This document shows positions 51,199-59,419 of a DNA stretch of 64,000 nucleotides, in pieces. Made by a program: the position numbers and the translations under genes. Within the stretch, counting starts at the first letter, position 1. The number at the start of each line of letters is the position of its first letter. Origin of the DNA: Nocardia transvalensis (GTDB taxonomy: Bacteria; Actinomycetota; Actinomycetes; Mycobacteriales; Mycobacteriaceae); assembly GCF_015477765.1 (NCBI RefSeq), contig NZ_JADLQQ010000003.1:434001-498000 (forward strand), written 5' to 3'. The notes beneath the pieces were generated by a model. That model did no database searches and was not told the origin of the DNA. It worked only from the letters and a program-made list of their open reading frames with translations.

Positions 51199-52926
51199 TT
51201 ATTGCGGGGCCGGGACGTGCGAGTGGGTGACGGTCACCGGCGCCAGCCGCGGCCGCAGCGCCGCGGGTAGCCACGGCAGCAGGGGATCGGCCGCCCGGTC
51301 CAGGATGCCGCCCACCGGATCGTCGACGCCGTCGCGGCGCACCGGATCCTCGGTGGGGCGGTAGATCTGCCGCACGATCAGCACGCACAAGCCGATCACC
51401 GCGAGATCGCGCAGGACGACGGCGCCGGTGAACCACTGCTCCGGCACGCCCTTGCGGTCGGTGCCCAGGTAGTAGTACATCCGCGGGAACCACACCAGCG
51501 CGTCGATCGTCATCCACGCCAACAGGATTCGCCGATGCGGCAGCGCCAGCACCGCCAGCGGGACCAACCACAGCGAATACTGCGGGCTCCACACCTTGTT
51601 GGTGAGCAGGAAGGCCGCCACGACCAGGAAGGCCAACTGTGCCAACCGCGGCCGCCGCGGTGCGGTCAAGCCGATGTAACCGATCGCCGCGCAGGCGCCG
51701 GCGAACAGCAGCAGCGAGACCAGATTCAGGACCGTGGGCGTCTCCGACGAGGCCAGCGGGCCGTCGAAACCCTGCCAGCCGGTGAACGAGGTGATCACGT
51801 TGTAGAGCGAATCCGGGTCGGCGTGGCGTTCGGTGTTGAGGCGGAAGAACTCCCGCCACCCGTCGGTGAACGGCACCGCGATCGGCAGATTGACCAGCAG
51901 CCAGGTGAACGCCGCGGACGCGACGGCGACCCCGGCCGCCCGCAGCGGGCGGATCCGCGCGCCGTCCAGATACTCGCGCACCGCCTGCAGCGGACCGGTT
52001 CCCCGGTGGCGCAGATGTTCCCACAGCGCGGGCAGTCGCTGACGGCTGTCGGCGCGCAGGCACAGCACCACGATCGGGCCCAGCAACAGCAACGGATACA
52101 GCTTCGCCGCCCCGCCCAGGCCGAGCAGCACCCCCGCCAGCACCGGCCGCCGCCGCGACCAGGCCAGCAGCCCGGTGGCGGCGAAGGCCGTTGCCAAGGC
52201 ATCGAAATTGGTGAACACGTGCACCAGCACCAGCGGCGACAGCGCCACCAGCGCCGCATCCCAGACGCGTCGGCCCGACAGCCGCGCCGACGCCCAGACC
52301 GTCACGAGCCAGGCCATCGCCAGGCCCACCACCGCGACGTTGAAATACACCACCACCGGAAGCGCACCGGGCAGGCGCAGGGCCTGCCACGCATTGGACA
52401 CTTCCATCGACAGCCACTGGTACAGGCCCGACAACACCGGATATTCCATGTAGCGGGTCTGCGGTCGGCCGTCCGAGCCGAAGTCGGTCCACTGCTTCTT
52501 GTACGGGAACGCGCCCTCGTCGAGATGTTCGGCGCCGTAGAGCGGGACTGTGTCCGAGTAGCACATGGCCACGTATTGGCGGCCGTTGTTCCAGTCCAGC
52601 GTGAGACGGCCCTGGCCGTCGGTGGTCTGCTGGATGCAGCCGGCCTTCCCGGCCCAGCCGAGCGCGAGAAATACCACGGCGAAGGCCAGCATCACGCGCA
52701 GCGGCGTCCAGAACCGGCTGCGGCCGATCAGGGCGTGATCACCGACCGGCCCGCCCACGATCGTGGCCGCCTGGGAGGTCAGCGAATCGGTGCGACTGGG
52801 CTTGTCGCGCCAGTCCGCCGAGCGCAGATCCGGTGCCAACGGCGCCGGGGACGTGGGCCGGGCCTCCCCTGCCGATAGCGGGTCGTCCCCGGCTGCCGCG
52901 GGTGTCACCAGTTGCTGCTCGATCAC
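51199..52926 (-). CDS. DUF2029/GT87-type membrane glycosyltransferase-like protein (Rv0051 homologue)
   Basis: This 575-residue polytopic protein shares the paralogue's motifs (GYTD-like YMEYPVLSGLYQWLS, NKVWSPQYSLWLVPL, KLYPLLLLGPIV). It sits next to ponA, as Rv0051 sits next to ponA1 in mycobacteria. Mannosyl transfer to cell-envelope glycans is a family-level inference. It starts with GTG at 52926, 11 bases after the ponA stop on the same strand. Confidence 0.87.
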   Translation of the reverse strand: MIEQQLVTPAAAGDDPLSAGEARPTSPAPLAPDLRSADWRDKPSRTDSLTSQAATIVGGPVGDHALIGRSRFWTPLRVMLAFAVVFLALGWAGKAGCIQQTTDGQGRLTLDWNNGRQYVAMCYSDTVPLYGAEHLDEGAFPYKKQWTDFGSDGRPQTRYMEYPVLSGLYQWLSMEVSNAWQALRLPGALPVVVYFNVAVVGLAMAWLVTVWASARLSGRRVWDAALVALSPLVLVHVFTNFDALATAFAATGLLAWSRRRPVLAGVLLGLGGAAKLYPLLLLGPIVVLCLRADSRQRLPALWEHLRHRGTGPLQAVREYLDGARIRPLRAAGVAVASAAFTWLLVNLPIAVPFTDGWREFFRLNTERHADPDSLYNVITSFTGWQGFDGPLASSETPTVLNLVSLLLFAGACAAIGYIGLTAPRRPRLAQLAFLVVAAFLLTNKVWSPQYSLWLVPLAVLALPHRRILLAWMTIDALVWFPRMYYYLGTDRKGVPEQWFTGAVVLRDLAVIGLCVLIVRQIYRPTEDPVRRDGVDDPVGGILDRAADPLLPWLPAALRPRLAPVTVTHSHVPAPQ

Positions 52927-52937
52927 GACATCTGAGG

Positions 52938-55691
52938 CTACCGGCGCCCGGAGTCGTATCCGTTCCCGGCGGTCGGTCGCGAATTACCGCCGGTACCACC
53001 GGATTCCGCCGTCGTCGGGGACGAGCCGTCGGACGGGGCGACCGGCTGGCCGGGCAGCGGGCCGGGGCCCTGCTGCTGCTGTTGCTGCTGCGGCGCTCGC
53101 TGCTGCGACTGCGGGTTGGGCACGATGCCCGGTACCGGGATCCGGACGCCCGGCAGCACCTCGACCTCGCTGGGTGTCACCACGACCGGCGGCTGGTACT
53201 GCTCCTGGGTCGTCGACGGCGGGGTGTAGGCCGCGGTCCACGACGGCACGCCGGCCTGGCCGCGGATCGGCTTGGGCGGTGGGAACTTCTCGACGGGCGT
53301 GCCCTTGAGCGCGCCGTCCATGGTGTCCTTCCAGATATCCGACGGCAGGCCCGAGCCGTAGATCATGCCGCCGCCGGCATTGCGCAGCTTCTCACCCTGC
53401 TCGGTGCCGACCCACACCGCGGTCGACAGCGACGGGGTGAAGCCCACCATCCAGGCGTCGCGGTTCTCTTCGGTATCACCCAGCTGTGCGGTACCGGTCT
53501 TGGTGGCGGATTCGCGGCCACCGGCCAGCCCGTGCTGGCGCGAGTACTGCGCGATCGGCTTCATCGCATCGATCAGGTTGCTGGTGATGGCGTCCGAGAC
53601 GCGTTGCTCACCGGCGACGTCACCGCGGTCCAGCAGCACCTGCCCGTCGGCGGTGACCACCTTCTGCACGAAGTGCGGCTTGTGGTAGACGCCGTTGGCG
53701 GCGATGGTGGCGTAGGCCGAGGCCATATCCAGCGGCCGCACCTGGTACTGGCCCAGGATGATGCCGTTGTTCGGCGGCCCGCCGTCCGGCTCGACCAGCG
53801 ACTTGCCCACGCCCGGAATGTTTTCCGGAATGCCCATCTTGTGCGCCATCTCGGCGATCTTCGACGGGCCGGACGGGCCCATATCCATCTCCATGCGGTA
53901 GAAGCTGGTGTTGAGCGATCGCTTGAGCGCCTCGGCGATGGTGCAATTACCGCAGGTCTCGTTGGCCACGTTGGTGATCTCGAAGCCGTGGTTCTGCGAG
54001 GCGGGGATCGGCCCGCTGTCGTACATCGTCGACAGCGGCTTGCCCATCTCCAGGTTCTGCGCCAGACCGAACACCTTGAACGACGAGCCGGGCATCAGGC
54101 CCGCATTGGCGAAGTCGAAACCTTGGCCGTTCTCACCGCCGTAGTAGGCCTTGACCGCACCGGTCTTCGGATCCACCGACACCGCCGCGGTTCGCAGATT
54201 CTCCGGCTCGCCCTTCATGTTCTTGTTGACGGCATCGACCATGGCCTGCTGGGCCTTCTGATCGATGGTGGTGGTGATCTGCAGGCCCTCCTTGTTGATC
54301 TGGGTCTCGGAGATGCCGGCGTCGGTCAGCTCCCGCATCACCTGCCGCTTGATCAGGCCCTCCGGACCCGAGCCGGCCGAATCGGGACCGGTTGCGCTGG
54401 ACGGCTGCACCTTCGGGTACACCATCTTCGCCCGATCGGCGGAGGACAGATTGCCCATCTGGACCATGCCGTCGAGCACGTAATTCCAGCGCTGCTCCGC
54501 GCCTTTCGGGTTGTTCTCCGGATCCAAGCCGTAGGGCTGGTTGATCACGGCGGCGAGGACCGCGCCCTCCTCGACGGTCAGATCCTGGACCTTCTTGTCG
54601 AAGTAGGCATGCGCGGCGGCATCGATGCCGAAGACGCCGCGGCCGAACGGAATGACATTCAGGTAGGCGGTGAGGATGTCGTCCTTGCTCCACTGCCGCG
54701 CCATCTTCGCCGCGATCACCAGCTCGCGCATCTTGCGGCTGAGCGAGTGCTGATTGCCGACCATCGCGTTCTTCACGTACTGCTGGGTGATCGTCGAACC
54801 ACCGCCGGCGGTCTCCTTGCCCATCAGGTTGTCGCGCAGCGCGCGGGCGAAACCGGAGACGGAGAAGCCCGGGTTGGTGTAGAACGAGCGGTCCTCGGCC
54901 GCGATCACGGCATTGCGCACATGCGGCGGGATGTCGTTGATCGTCACGTCGGTCCGGTTGCCCTGCGGCGGAACGATCTTGCTGATGACCGATTCGCCGT
55001 CGGAGGCGAGGATGGTCGCGACCTGATTGGTTTTGAGATCGCCCGGTTGGGGTACCGACACGGTGGTGTAGGCGACCAGGAAGGTCGCACTGGGCACCAC
55101 GATTGCCAATGCCACCAACACGTACAGCACCCGGCGCACGATGCGCCACGGCGATTTCTTCTTCTTGGCCTGTGGACGACGACCACCGGGTCCGCCCGAA
55201 CCGCCGCCACCGCCGCCCCGCCGCGGCGGGGGGCCCGACGGGGGAGTCGTCCCGCCGACCGTGCGGCGGCTGCCGGTGTTCGGACCGGTCGAGCCGTTGC
55301 CCTCGCCTGCCGGACGCGGGCGCGTCGCCGTACCGCCGCGCTGCGCGCCCGCCTCACCCAGCGATCCGGCCGCCAGTTTCTGTGTGCCCTGGGGGCCGGT
55401 CGGCGCACCGGGGCGCTGCGGCGGCGGGCCGGGGCGACGCGGTGGCTGACCGTTGGGCCCGCGCGGCGGCTGGCCGGCCGGGCCGCGCGGCGGTTGGCCG
55501 CCCGGAGTCTGTGCGCCCGGGCCGCCCCGGCGTGGACCGGCGCCGGGTGGCGGACCTTGACGGAGCGGTGGCAGTGGCCGTGCGCCCGGAGGTGGTCCGG
55601 CGGGACGTGGCGGCGGATAGCCACCCGGCCCCGGTTGCGGGCCGCGCGGACGGCGGCCGCCGTTCGGTCCATCGTCGTAGGGCGAAGTCAC
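52938..55691 (-). CDS. ponA: Class A penicillin-binding protein (PonA1-like)
   Basis: This 917-residue bifunctional synthase has a long Pro/Gly/Arg-rich cytoplasmic head (about 1-185), one membrane helix, a GT51 transglycosylase (AAEDRSFYTNPGF, GGGSTITQQYVKNA) and a transpeptidase with SxxK in GSSFKVFGLA, SLNTSFY and TKTGTAQ. A Pro/Gln-rich tail follows. It polymerises and cross-links peptidoglycan outside the membrane. GTG 55691 has GGAG nine bases upstream; ATG 55706 is five codons earlier and may also be used. DUF2029 follows directly. Confidence 0.94.
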   Translation of the reverse strand: MTSPYDDGPNGGRRPRGPQPGPGGYPPPRPAGPPPGARPLPPLRQGPPPGAGPRRGGPGAQTPGGQPPRGPAGQPPRGPNGQPPRRPGPPPQRPGAPTGPQGTQKLAAGSLGEAGAQRGGTATRPRPAGEGNGSTGPNTGSRRTVGGTTPPSGPPPRRGGGGGGSGGPGGRRPQAKKKKSPWRIVRRVLYVLVALAIVVPSATFLVAYTTVSVPQPGDLKTNQVATILASDGESVISKIVPPQGNRTDVTINDIPPHVRNAVIAAEDRSFYTNPGFSVSGFARALRDNLMGKETAGGGSTITQQYVKNAMVGNQHSLSRKMRELVIAAKMARQWSKDDILTAYLNVIPFGRGVFGIDAAAHAYFDKKVQDLTVEEGAVLAAVINQPYGLDPENNPKGAEQRWNYVLDGMVQMGNLSSADRAKMVYPKVQPSSATGPDSAGSGPEGLIKRQVMRELTDAGISETQINKEGLQITTTIDQKAQQAMVDAVNKNMKGEPENLRTAAVSVDPKTGAVKAYYGGENGQGFDFANAGLMPGSSFKVFGLAQNLEMGKPLSTMYDSGPIPASQNHGFEITNVANETCGNCTIAEALKRSLNTSFYRMEMDMGPSGPSKIAEMAHKMGIPENIPGVGKSLVEPDGGPPNNGIILGQYQVRPLDMASAYATIAANGVYHKPHFVQKVVTADGQVLLDRGDVAGEQRVSDAITSNLIDAMKPIAQYSRQHGLAGGRESATKTGTAQLGDTEENRDAWMVGFTPSLSTAVWVGTEQGEKLRNAGGGMIYGSGLPSDIWKDTMDGALKGTPVEKFPPPKPIRGQAGVPSWTAAYTPPSTTQEQYQPPVVVTPSEVEVLPGVRIPVPGIVPNPQSQQRAPQQQQQQQGPGPLPGQPVAPSDGSSPTTAESGGTGGNSRPTAGNGYDSGRR

Positions 55692-55785
55692 AGCCTGGAT
55701 CTCCATAACTCGAAACGGTCCGGATGCGGTCACACGACCGCGCGGGCACGCCGGTGCTCCGCATGTCAGTGGGCGGCGAGCCCCC

Positions 55786-56196
55786 TCACTCGGCCGCAGT
55801 CCGGCGGGTGCCGGTGCGGCGACGCGTGGGCGTCGGAGCGCGACCGAGCACATAGGACTGCACCAGGTGATTCCAACTGCAGGTCCGGCACACCTCCACG
55901 ACGTGCACCGTGAACTCCTCGCGAGTTTCCGCCAGCCGGATCAGCTCCTCGGGCGTGCGGGCCGATCCCGCCATCGGCCCCAGCCCCTCGCCGTAGACCC
56001 ACGATACGAGAGTGAGCTGCTCTTTTCGGCAGATAGGGCATGTGACCTCGCTCCCCCGCCCATGAAATTTGGCCGCCCGCAGCAGATACGGATTCGCATC
56101 GCATACCTCGGCGACATCCACCCGGCCCGCATACACGTCGGCCAGCAGTGACCGGCGCCGAAGCGCATAGTCCACTACCTGCCGCTGAATTCGCAC
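55786..56196 (-). CDS. DUF5318 family protein
   Basis: This 136-residue protein is the Rv0049-like gene of the conserved block. Two CxxC pairs, TCPICRKE and EVCRTCSWN, suggest one zinc site. RIQRQVVDYALRRRSLLADV at the N-terminus is typical. Function unknown. It starts with GTG and is upstream of ponA on the same strand, divergent from the PadR gene. Confidence 0.9.
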   Translation of the reverse strand: MRIQRQVVDYALRRRSLLADVYAGRVDVAEVCDANPYLLRAAKFHGRGSEVTCPICRKEQLTLVSWVYGEGLGPMAGSARTPEELIRLAETREEFTVHVVEVCRTCSWNHLVQSYVLGRAPTPTRRRTGTRRTAAE

Positions 56197-56305
56197 GACA
56201 ACCAGAGTAGCGGGGACGACCGACTACCGCTGCCGCGCTGTGGGCCGTCGTTGCGGTCCCGTGGCGGCGGGCCAGGGGTGTGCACCGCGACGCTGTCGAC
56301 GCAGA

Positions 56306-56322
56306 TATATCAGTCCGATATA
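56306..56322. promoter_or_regulatory. Probable PadR operator upstream of padR-ino1
   Basis: TATATC-AGTCC-GATATA (56306-56322) is a 17-bp dyad, in an AT-rich pocket 58 bases before the padR ATG. It overlaps TATAGT (56319-56324), a possible -10. PadR-family regulators commonly bind AT-rich dyads in their own promoters. Confidence 0.65.
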
Positions 56323-56379
56323 GTTTGTCACTGCATCCATCGGTTAGGTCTGCAGATAACAGTCAGGAGGTGAGGCCCG

Positions 56380-56937
56380 ATGCTCGAGCTGGCGATTCTC
56401 GGGCTGCTCCTGGAGTCGCCCATGCACGGCTACGAGCTGCGTAAGCGGCTGACGGGCCTGCTGGGGCCGTTCCGGGCCTTCTCCTACGGATCGCTGTATC
56501 CGACTCTGCGGCGCATGCAGGCCGACGGCCTGATCGCCGAGGAGAGCCCGGCGGGCGCGGTCACGCGACGCGCGCGGCGGGTCTACCAATTGACCGAGGC
56601 GGGGCGGGAGCGGTTCAACGAACTGCTCGCCGACACCGGCCCGCAGAACTACACCGATGACGGCTTCGGCGTTCATCTCGCCTTCTTCAGCCGCACTCCC
56701 GCCGAGGCGCGGATGCGGATTCTCGAGGGCAGACGGCGGCAGGTCGAAGAGCGCCGAGAAGGACTGCGGGAGGCGATCAAACGGGCCAGCGGGACCCTGG
56801 ATCGCTACACCCGCCAGCTCCATCAGCTCGGTCTCGAATCCAGCGAGCGCGAAGTGCGCTGGCTCAACGAGTTGATTGCAGCGGAGCAATCACTGAAGGC
56901 GGCACCACAGAAAGAGGGAAAAAACGGCCATGAGTGA
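56380..56937 (+). CDS. PadR-family transcriptional regulator
   Basis: This 185-residue protein has the PadR winged helix ([37 protein letters not shown]) and the C-terminal coiled-coil dimerisation arm of the Vir_act group. It is the Rv0047c equivalent. AGGAGGTGA lies six bases before the ATG. It overlaps ino1 by eight bases, so it is translationally coupled to inositol synthesis. Confidence 0.93.
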   Translation: MLELAILGLLLESPMHGYELRKRLTGLLGPFRAFSYGSLYPTLRRMQADGLIAEESPAGAVTRRARRVYQLTEAGRERFNELLADTGPQNYTDDGFGVHLAFFSRTPAEARMRILEGRRRQVEERREGLREAIKRASGTLDRYTRQLHQLGLESSEREVRWLNELIAAEQSLKAAPQKEGKNGHE

Positions 56938-58027
56938 TGTCAACACAGCTGAACACGCCACCGAGATTCGCGTGGCCATCGTGGGTGTGGGCAACTGCGC
57001 GTCCTCGTTGGTCCAGGGTGTGCAGTACTACAAGGATGCGGACGAGTCCGCGACTGTCCCCGGCCTCATGCACGTCAAGTTCGGTCCCTACCACGTCCGC
57101 GATGTGAAGTTCGTCGCCGCGTTCGACGTCGACGCCAAGAAGGTCGGATTCGAACTGTCGGATGCGATCTTCGCCAGCGAGAACAACACCATCAAGATCT
57201 CCGATGTGCCGCCGAGCGGCGTCACCGTGCTGCGTGGCCCGACGCTCGACGGTATCGGCAAGTACTACGCGGAAACCATCGAGCTGTCCGACGCCGAGCC
57301 CGTCGATGTGGTGCAGGCGCTGAAGGACGCGAAGGTCGACGTGCTGGTGTCCTACCTGCCGGTGGGCTCGGAGGAGGCCGACAAGTTCTACGCGCAGTGC
57401 GCCATCGATGCGGGTGTGGCCTTCGTCAACGCGCTGCCGGTGTTCATCGCCTCGGATCCGGTGTGGGCGAAGAAGTTCACCGACGCCGGTGTGCCGATCG
57501 TCGGTGACGACATCAAGAGCCAGGTCGGCGCGACCATCACCCACCGCGTGATGGCCAAGCTGTTCGAGGACCGCGGCGTGCAGCTGGATCGCACCATGCA
57601 GCTGAACGTCGGCGGCAACATGGACTTCAAGAACATGCTCGAGCGCGACCGGCTGGAGTCGAAGAAGATCTCGAAGACCCAGGCCGTCACCAGCAACATC
57701 AAGAAGGAGCTGGGCGCCAAGGACGTGCACATCGGCCCGTCCGACCACGTCGGCTGGCTCGACGACCGCAAGTGGGCCTACGTGCGCCTCGAGGGCCGCG
57801 CCTTCGGTGACGTGCCGCTGAACCTGGAGTACAAGCTCGAGGTGTGGGACTCGCCGAACTCGGCCGGCATCATCATCGACGCCATCCGCGCGGCCAAGAT
57901 CGCCAAGGACCGCGGCCTCGGCGGCCCGATCATCCCGGCCTCGGCCTACCTGATGAAGTCCCCGCCGCAGCAGCTCGCCGACGATGTCGCCCGCACGCAG
58001 CTGGAGGAGTTCATCCAGGGCGCGTAA
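56930..58027 (+). CDS. ino1: Inositol-1-phosphate synthase
   Basis: This 365-residue NAD-dependent enzyme converts glucose 6-phosphate to 1L-myo-inositol 1-phosphate, the first step to phosphatidylinositol, mannosylated glycolipids and mycothiol. Signatures: [17 protein letters not shown] (NAD), [26 protein letters not shown] and [12 protein letters not shown] with the catalytic lysines. The start overlaps the padR stop. A strong terminator follows. Confidence 0.96.
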   Translation: MSDVNTAEHATEIRVAIVGVGNCASSLVQGVQYYKDADESATVPGLMHVKFGPYHVRDVKFVAAFDVDAKKVGFELSDAIFASENNTIKISDVPPSGVTVLRGPTLDGIGKYYAETIELSDAEPVDVVQALKDAKVDVLVSYLPVGSEEADKFYAQCAIDAGVAFVNALPVFIASDPVWAKKFTDAGVPIVGDDIKSQVGATITHRVMAKLFEDRGVQLDRTMQLNVGGNMDFKNMLERDRLESKKISKTQAVTSNIKKELGAKDVHIGPSDHVGWLDDRKWAYVRLEGRAFGDVPLNLEYKLEVWDSPNSAGIIIDAIRAAKIAKDRGLGGPIIPASAYLMKSPPQQLADDVARTQLEEFIQGA

Positions 58028-58049
58028 TGCCTTACGCATCAAGGAGATA

Positions 58050-58078
58050 GGGCCGACGGGATCTGCTCCCGTCGGCCC
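58050..58078. terminator. Strong stem-loop terminator after ino1
   Basis: The perfect 12-bp GC-rich stem GGGCCGACGGGA (58050-58061) with TCCCGTCGGCCC (58067-58078) has a five-base loop, followed by TTCGTCCG. It also suits the convergent GyrI-like operon. Confidence 0.88.
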
Positions 58079-58102
58079 TTCGTCCGTCCGGGACGACGAC
58101 GG

Positions 58103-58528
58103 TCAGTCGAGGGAGACGTATACCTCGACCGACGTCGGACCCGTGTAGCGCTCGAGCTCCGCGGTGTGCGAGCGGGTGATGGTTCCCGCGTTCTCCGCCT
58201 TGGCCACCTTTGCCCAGGCGGTGCGCAGCAGGTCGTAGGGCTTGTCGGAGACGACGAATTTGGCGTAGCGCCCGGGCGGGATCCGGGTGAGCACGTCGCC
58301 GACATCGAGGTCGTCCAACGAGCGCAGCTCATAGCCCAGTACCGCCACGGCATGGTCGTTCTGGCCGATATAGGCCGCCACCCGCGGCACGTTCTTCTCC
58401 CGCGCCAGGTAGCGGTCCCAGGTGAAGTTCACCAGGTCGAGGTCACGCGCGGTGACCTCGCGCCCTGCCAGCGGGACGGTCAGCCCGCCGACGAGGCTGC
58501 CGTCCAAGGTGACGATTTCGAAGTCCAC
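58103..58528 (-). CDS. GyrI-like / effector-binding domain protein
   Basis: This 141-residue protein of the SOUL/GyrI fold is a paralogue of its upstream neighbour. Family pattern: a first strand pair (EIVTLDGSLVGGLTVPL), AAYIGQNDHAVAVLGYE and late strand TSVEVYVSLD. Such domains bind small hydrophobic ligands; the role here is unknown. GTG 58528 starts nine bases after the upstream gene, forming a pair. Confidence 0.78.
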   Translation of the reverse strand: MDFEIVTLDGSLVGGLTVPLAGREVTARDLDLVNFTWDRYLAREKNVPRVAAYIGQNDHAVAVLGYELRSLDDLDVGDVLTRIPPGRYAKFVVSDKPYDLLRTAWAKVAKAENAGTITRSHTAELERYTGPTSVEVYVSLD

Positions 58529-58537
58529 GGTTGTCCC

Positions 58538-59008
58538 CTACCTGTCGCCCTCGCCGGTCGTGCCCTCGTCGGTCAGCGCGACGAACACCTCGGCCGTATG
58601 CCCGTCCGGATAGTGTTCGAAATCGCCGGTATAGGCCCGCACCAGCGCGCCGGCCGCCTCCAGATCCCACACCGCGCGCCAGATCGACACGATGGTGTCG
58701 CCGAGGTTGTCACCGCTGCGGATGAACCGGGCGAACCGGCCACCGGGCACGCGCGCGAGCACGTCCCCCGGCAGCAGATCGTCCAGGCTCTCGCAGCGGT
58801 AGCCGACGATATGGGTCAGATACGAGCCGATTTCCGGCGCATGGTCCACATATGCGGTCGCGGGCGGTCCGGGCAGACTGCGCGAAAGGTTGCGCTTCCA
58901 GGCCTCCTCCACCTTCACCCGGCGCGGTCCCTCGACCGCCAGCGCCGGGCTGCGTAGCACCGTCCCCGCCACCAGCGTCTCGTGGCGCTCAACGACATTG
59001 AAATCCAC
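58538..59008 (-). CDS. GyrI-like / effector-binding domain protein, paralogue
   Basis: This 156-residue protein matches its neighbour (VDFNVVERHETLVAGTVLR against MDFEIVTLDGSLVGGLTVPL; GYRCESLDDLLPGDVLARVPGGRFARF against GYELRSLDDLDVGDVLTRIPPGRYAKF). GTG 59008 aligns with the neighbour's start and has AGGGG upstream; the frame is open to 59209 but without homology. Tandem duplication produced the pair. The 410 bases between it and the PBP stop hold no gene I can support. Confidence 0.75.
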   Translation of the reverse strand: MDFNVVERHETLVAGTVLRSPALAVEGPRRVKVEEAWKRNLSRSLPGPPATAYVDHAPEIGSYLTHIVGYRCESLDDLLPGDVLARVPGGRFARFIRSGDNLGDTIVSIWRAVWDLEAAGALVRAYTGDFEHYPDGHTAEVFVALTDEGTTGEGDR

Positions 59009-59419
59009 CGGTGTCGCCCCTATGTCTTGTGTTGTGTGGTGGTCCGCCCGGCTTCCGTCGGTGCGGTAGACCACCCTGCTCTCAGCCCTGCTCCCGGTCG
59101 TACCCGATCCCGGCCCGCTGCCGCTCGCGTCTGCAGCCAGCGTAACCGCACCCTGCGGTGGTCCATCTCTGCGAACATCCTCCCGCATCCTGCCACTGTC
59201 GTCGCCCATCGGCCCGCTCGAATATGTCCGGTTCGCGGGTCGAGCCCTGCCACCTCTTCGTACCGAATCGTGCCCGCGCCGCTCGCCTCGTGGGCAGCGT
59301 TCGTGCGGGCCCGGTGCACCGAGTTCGCACCGCGCTCCACCCTATCGGCGTGTCCTGAGCAACGGTCGTGGAACGCGGATTCGGTTCGTCACAACAACGC
59401 CGCCGTCACTTCCGCGACG

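Noticed and set aside
52833..55913. 1026-codon plus-strand frame opposite ponA
   Set aside because: It is the complement of a clearly real PBP gene and lacks any motif.
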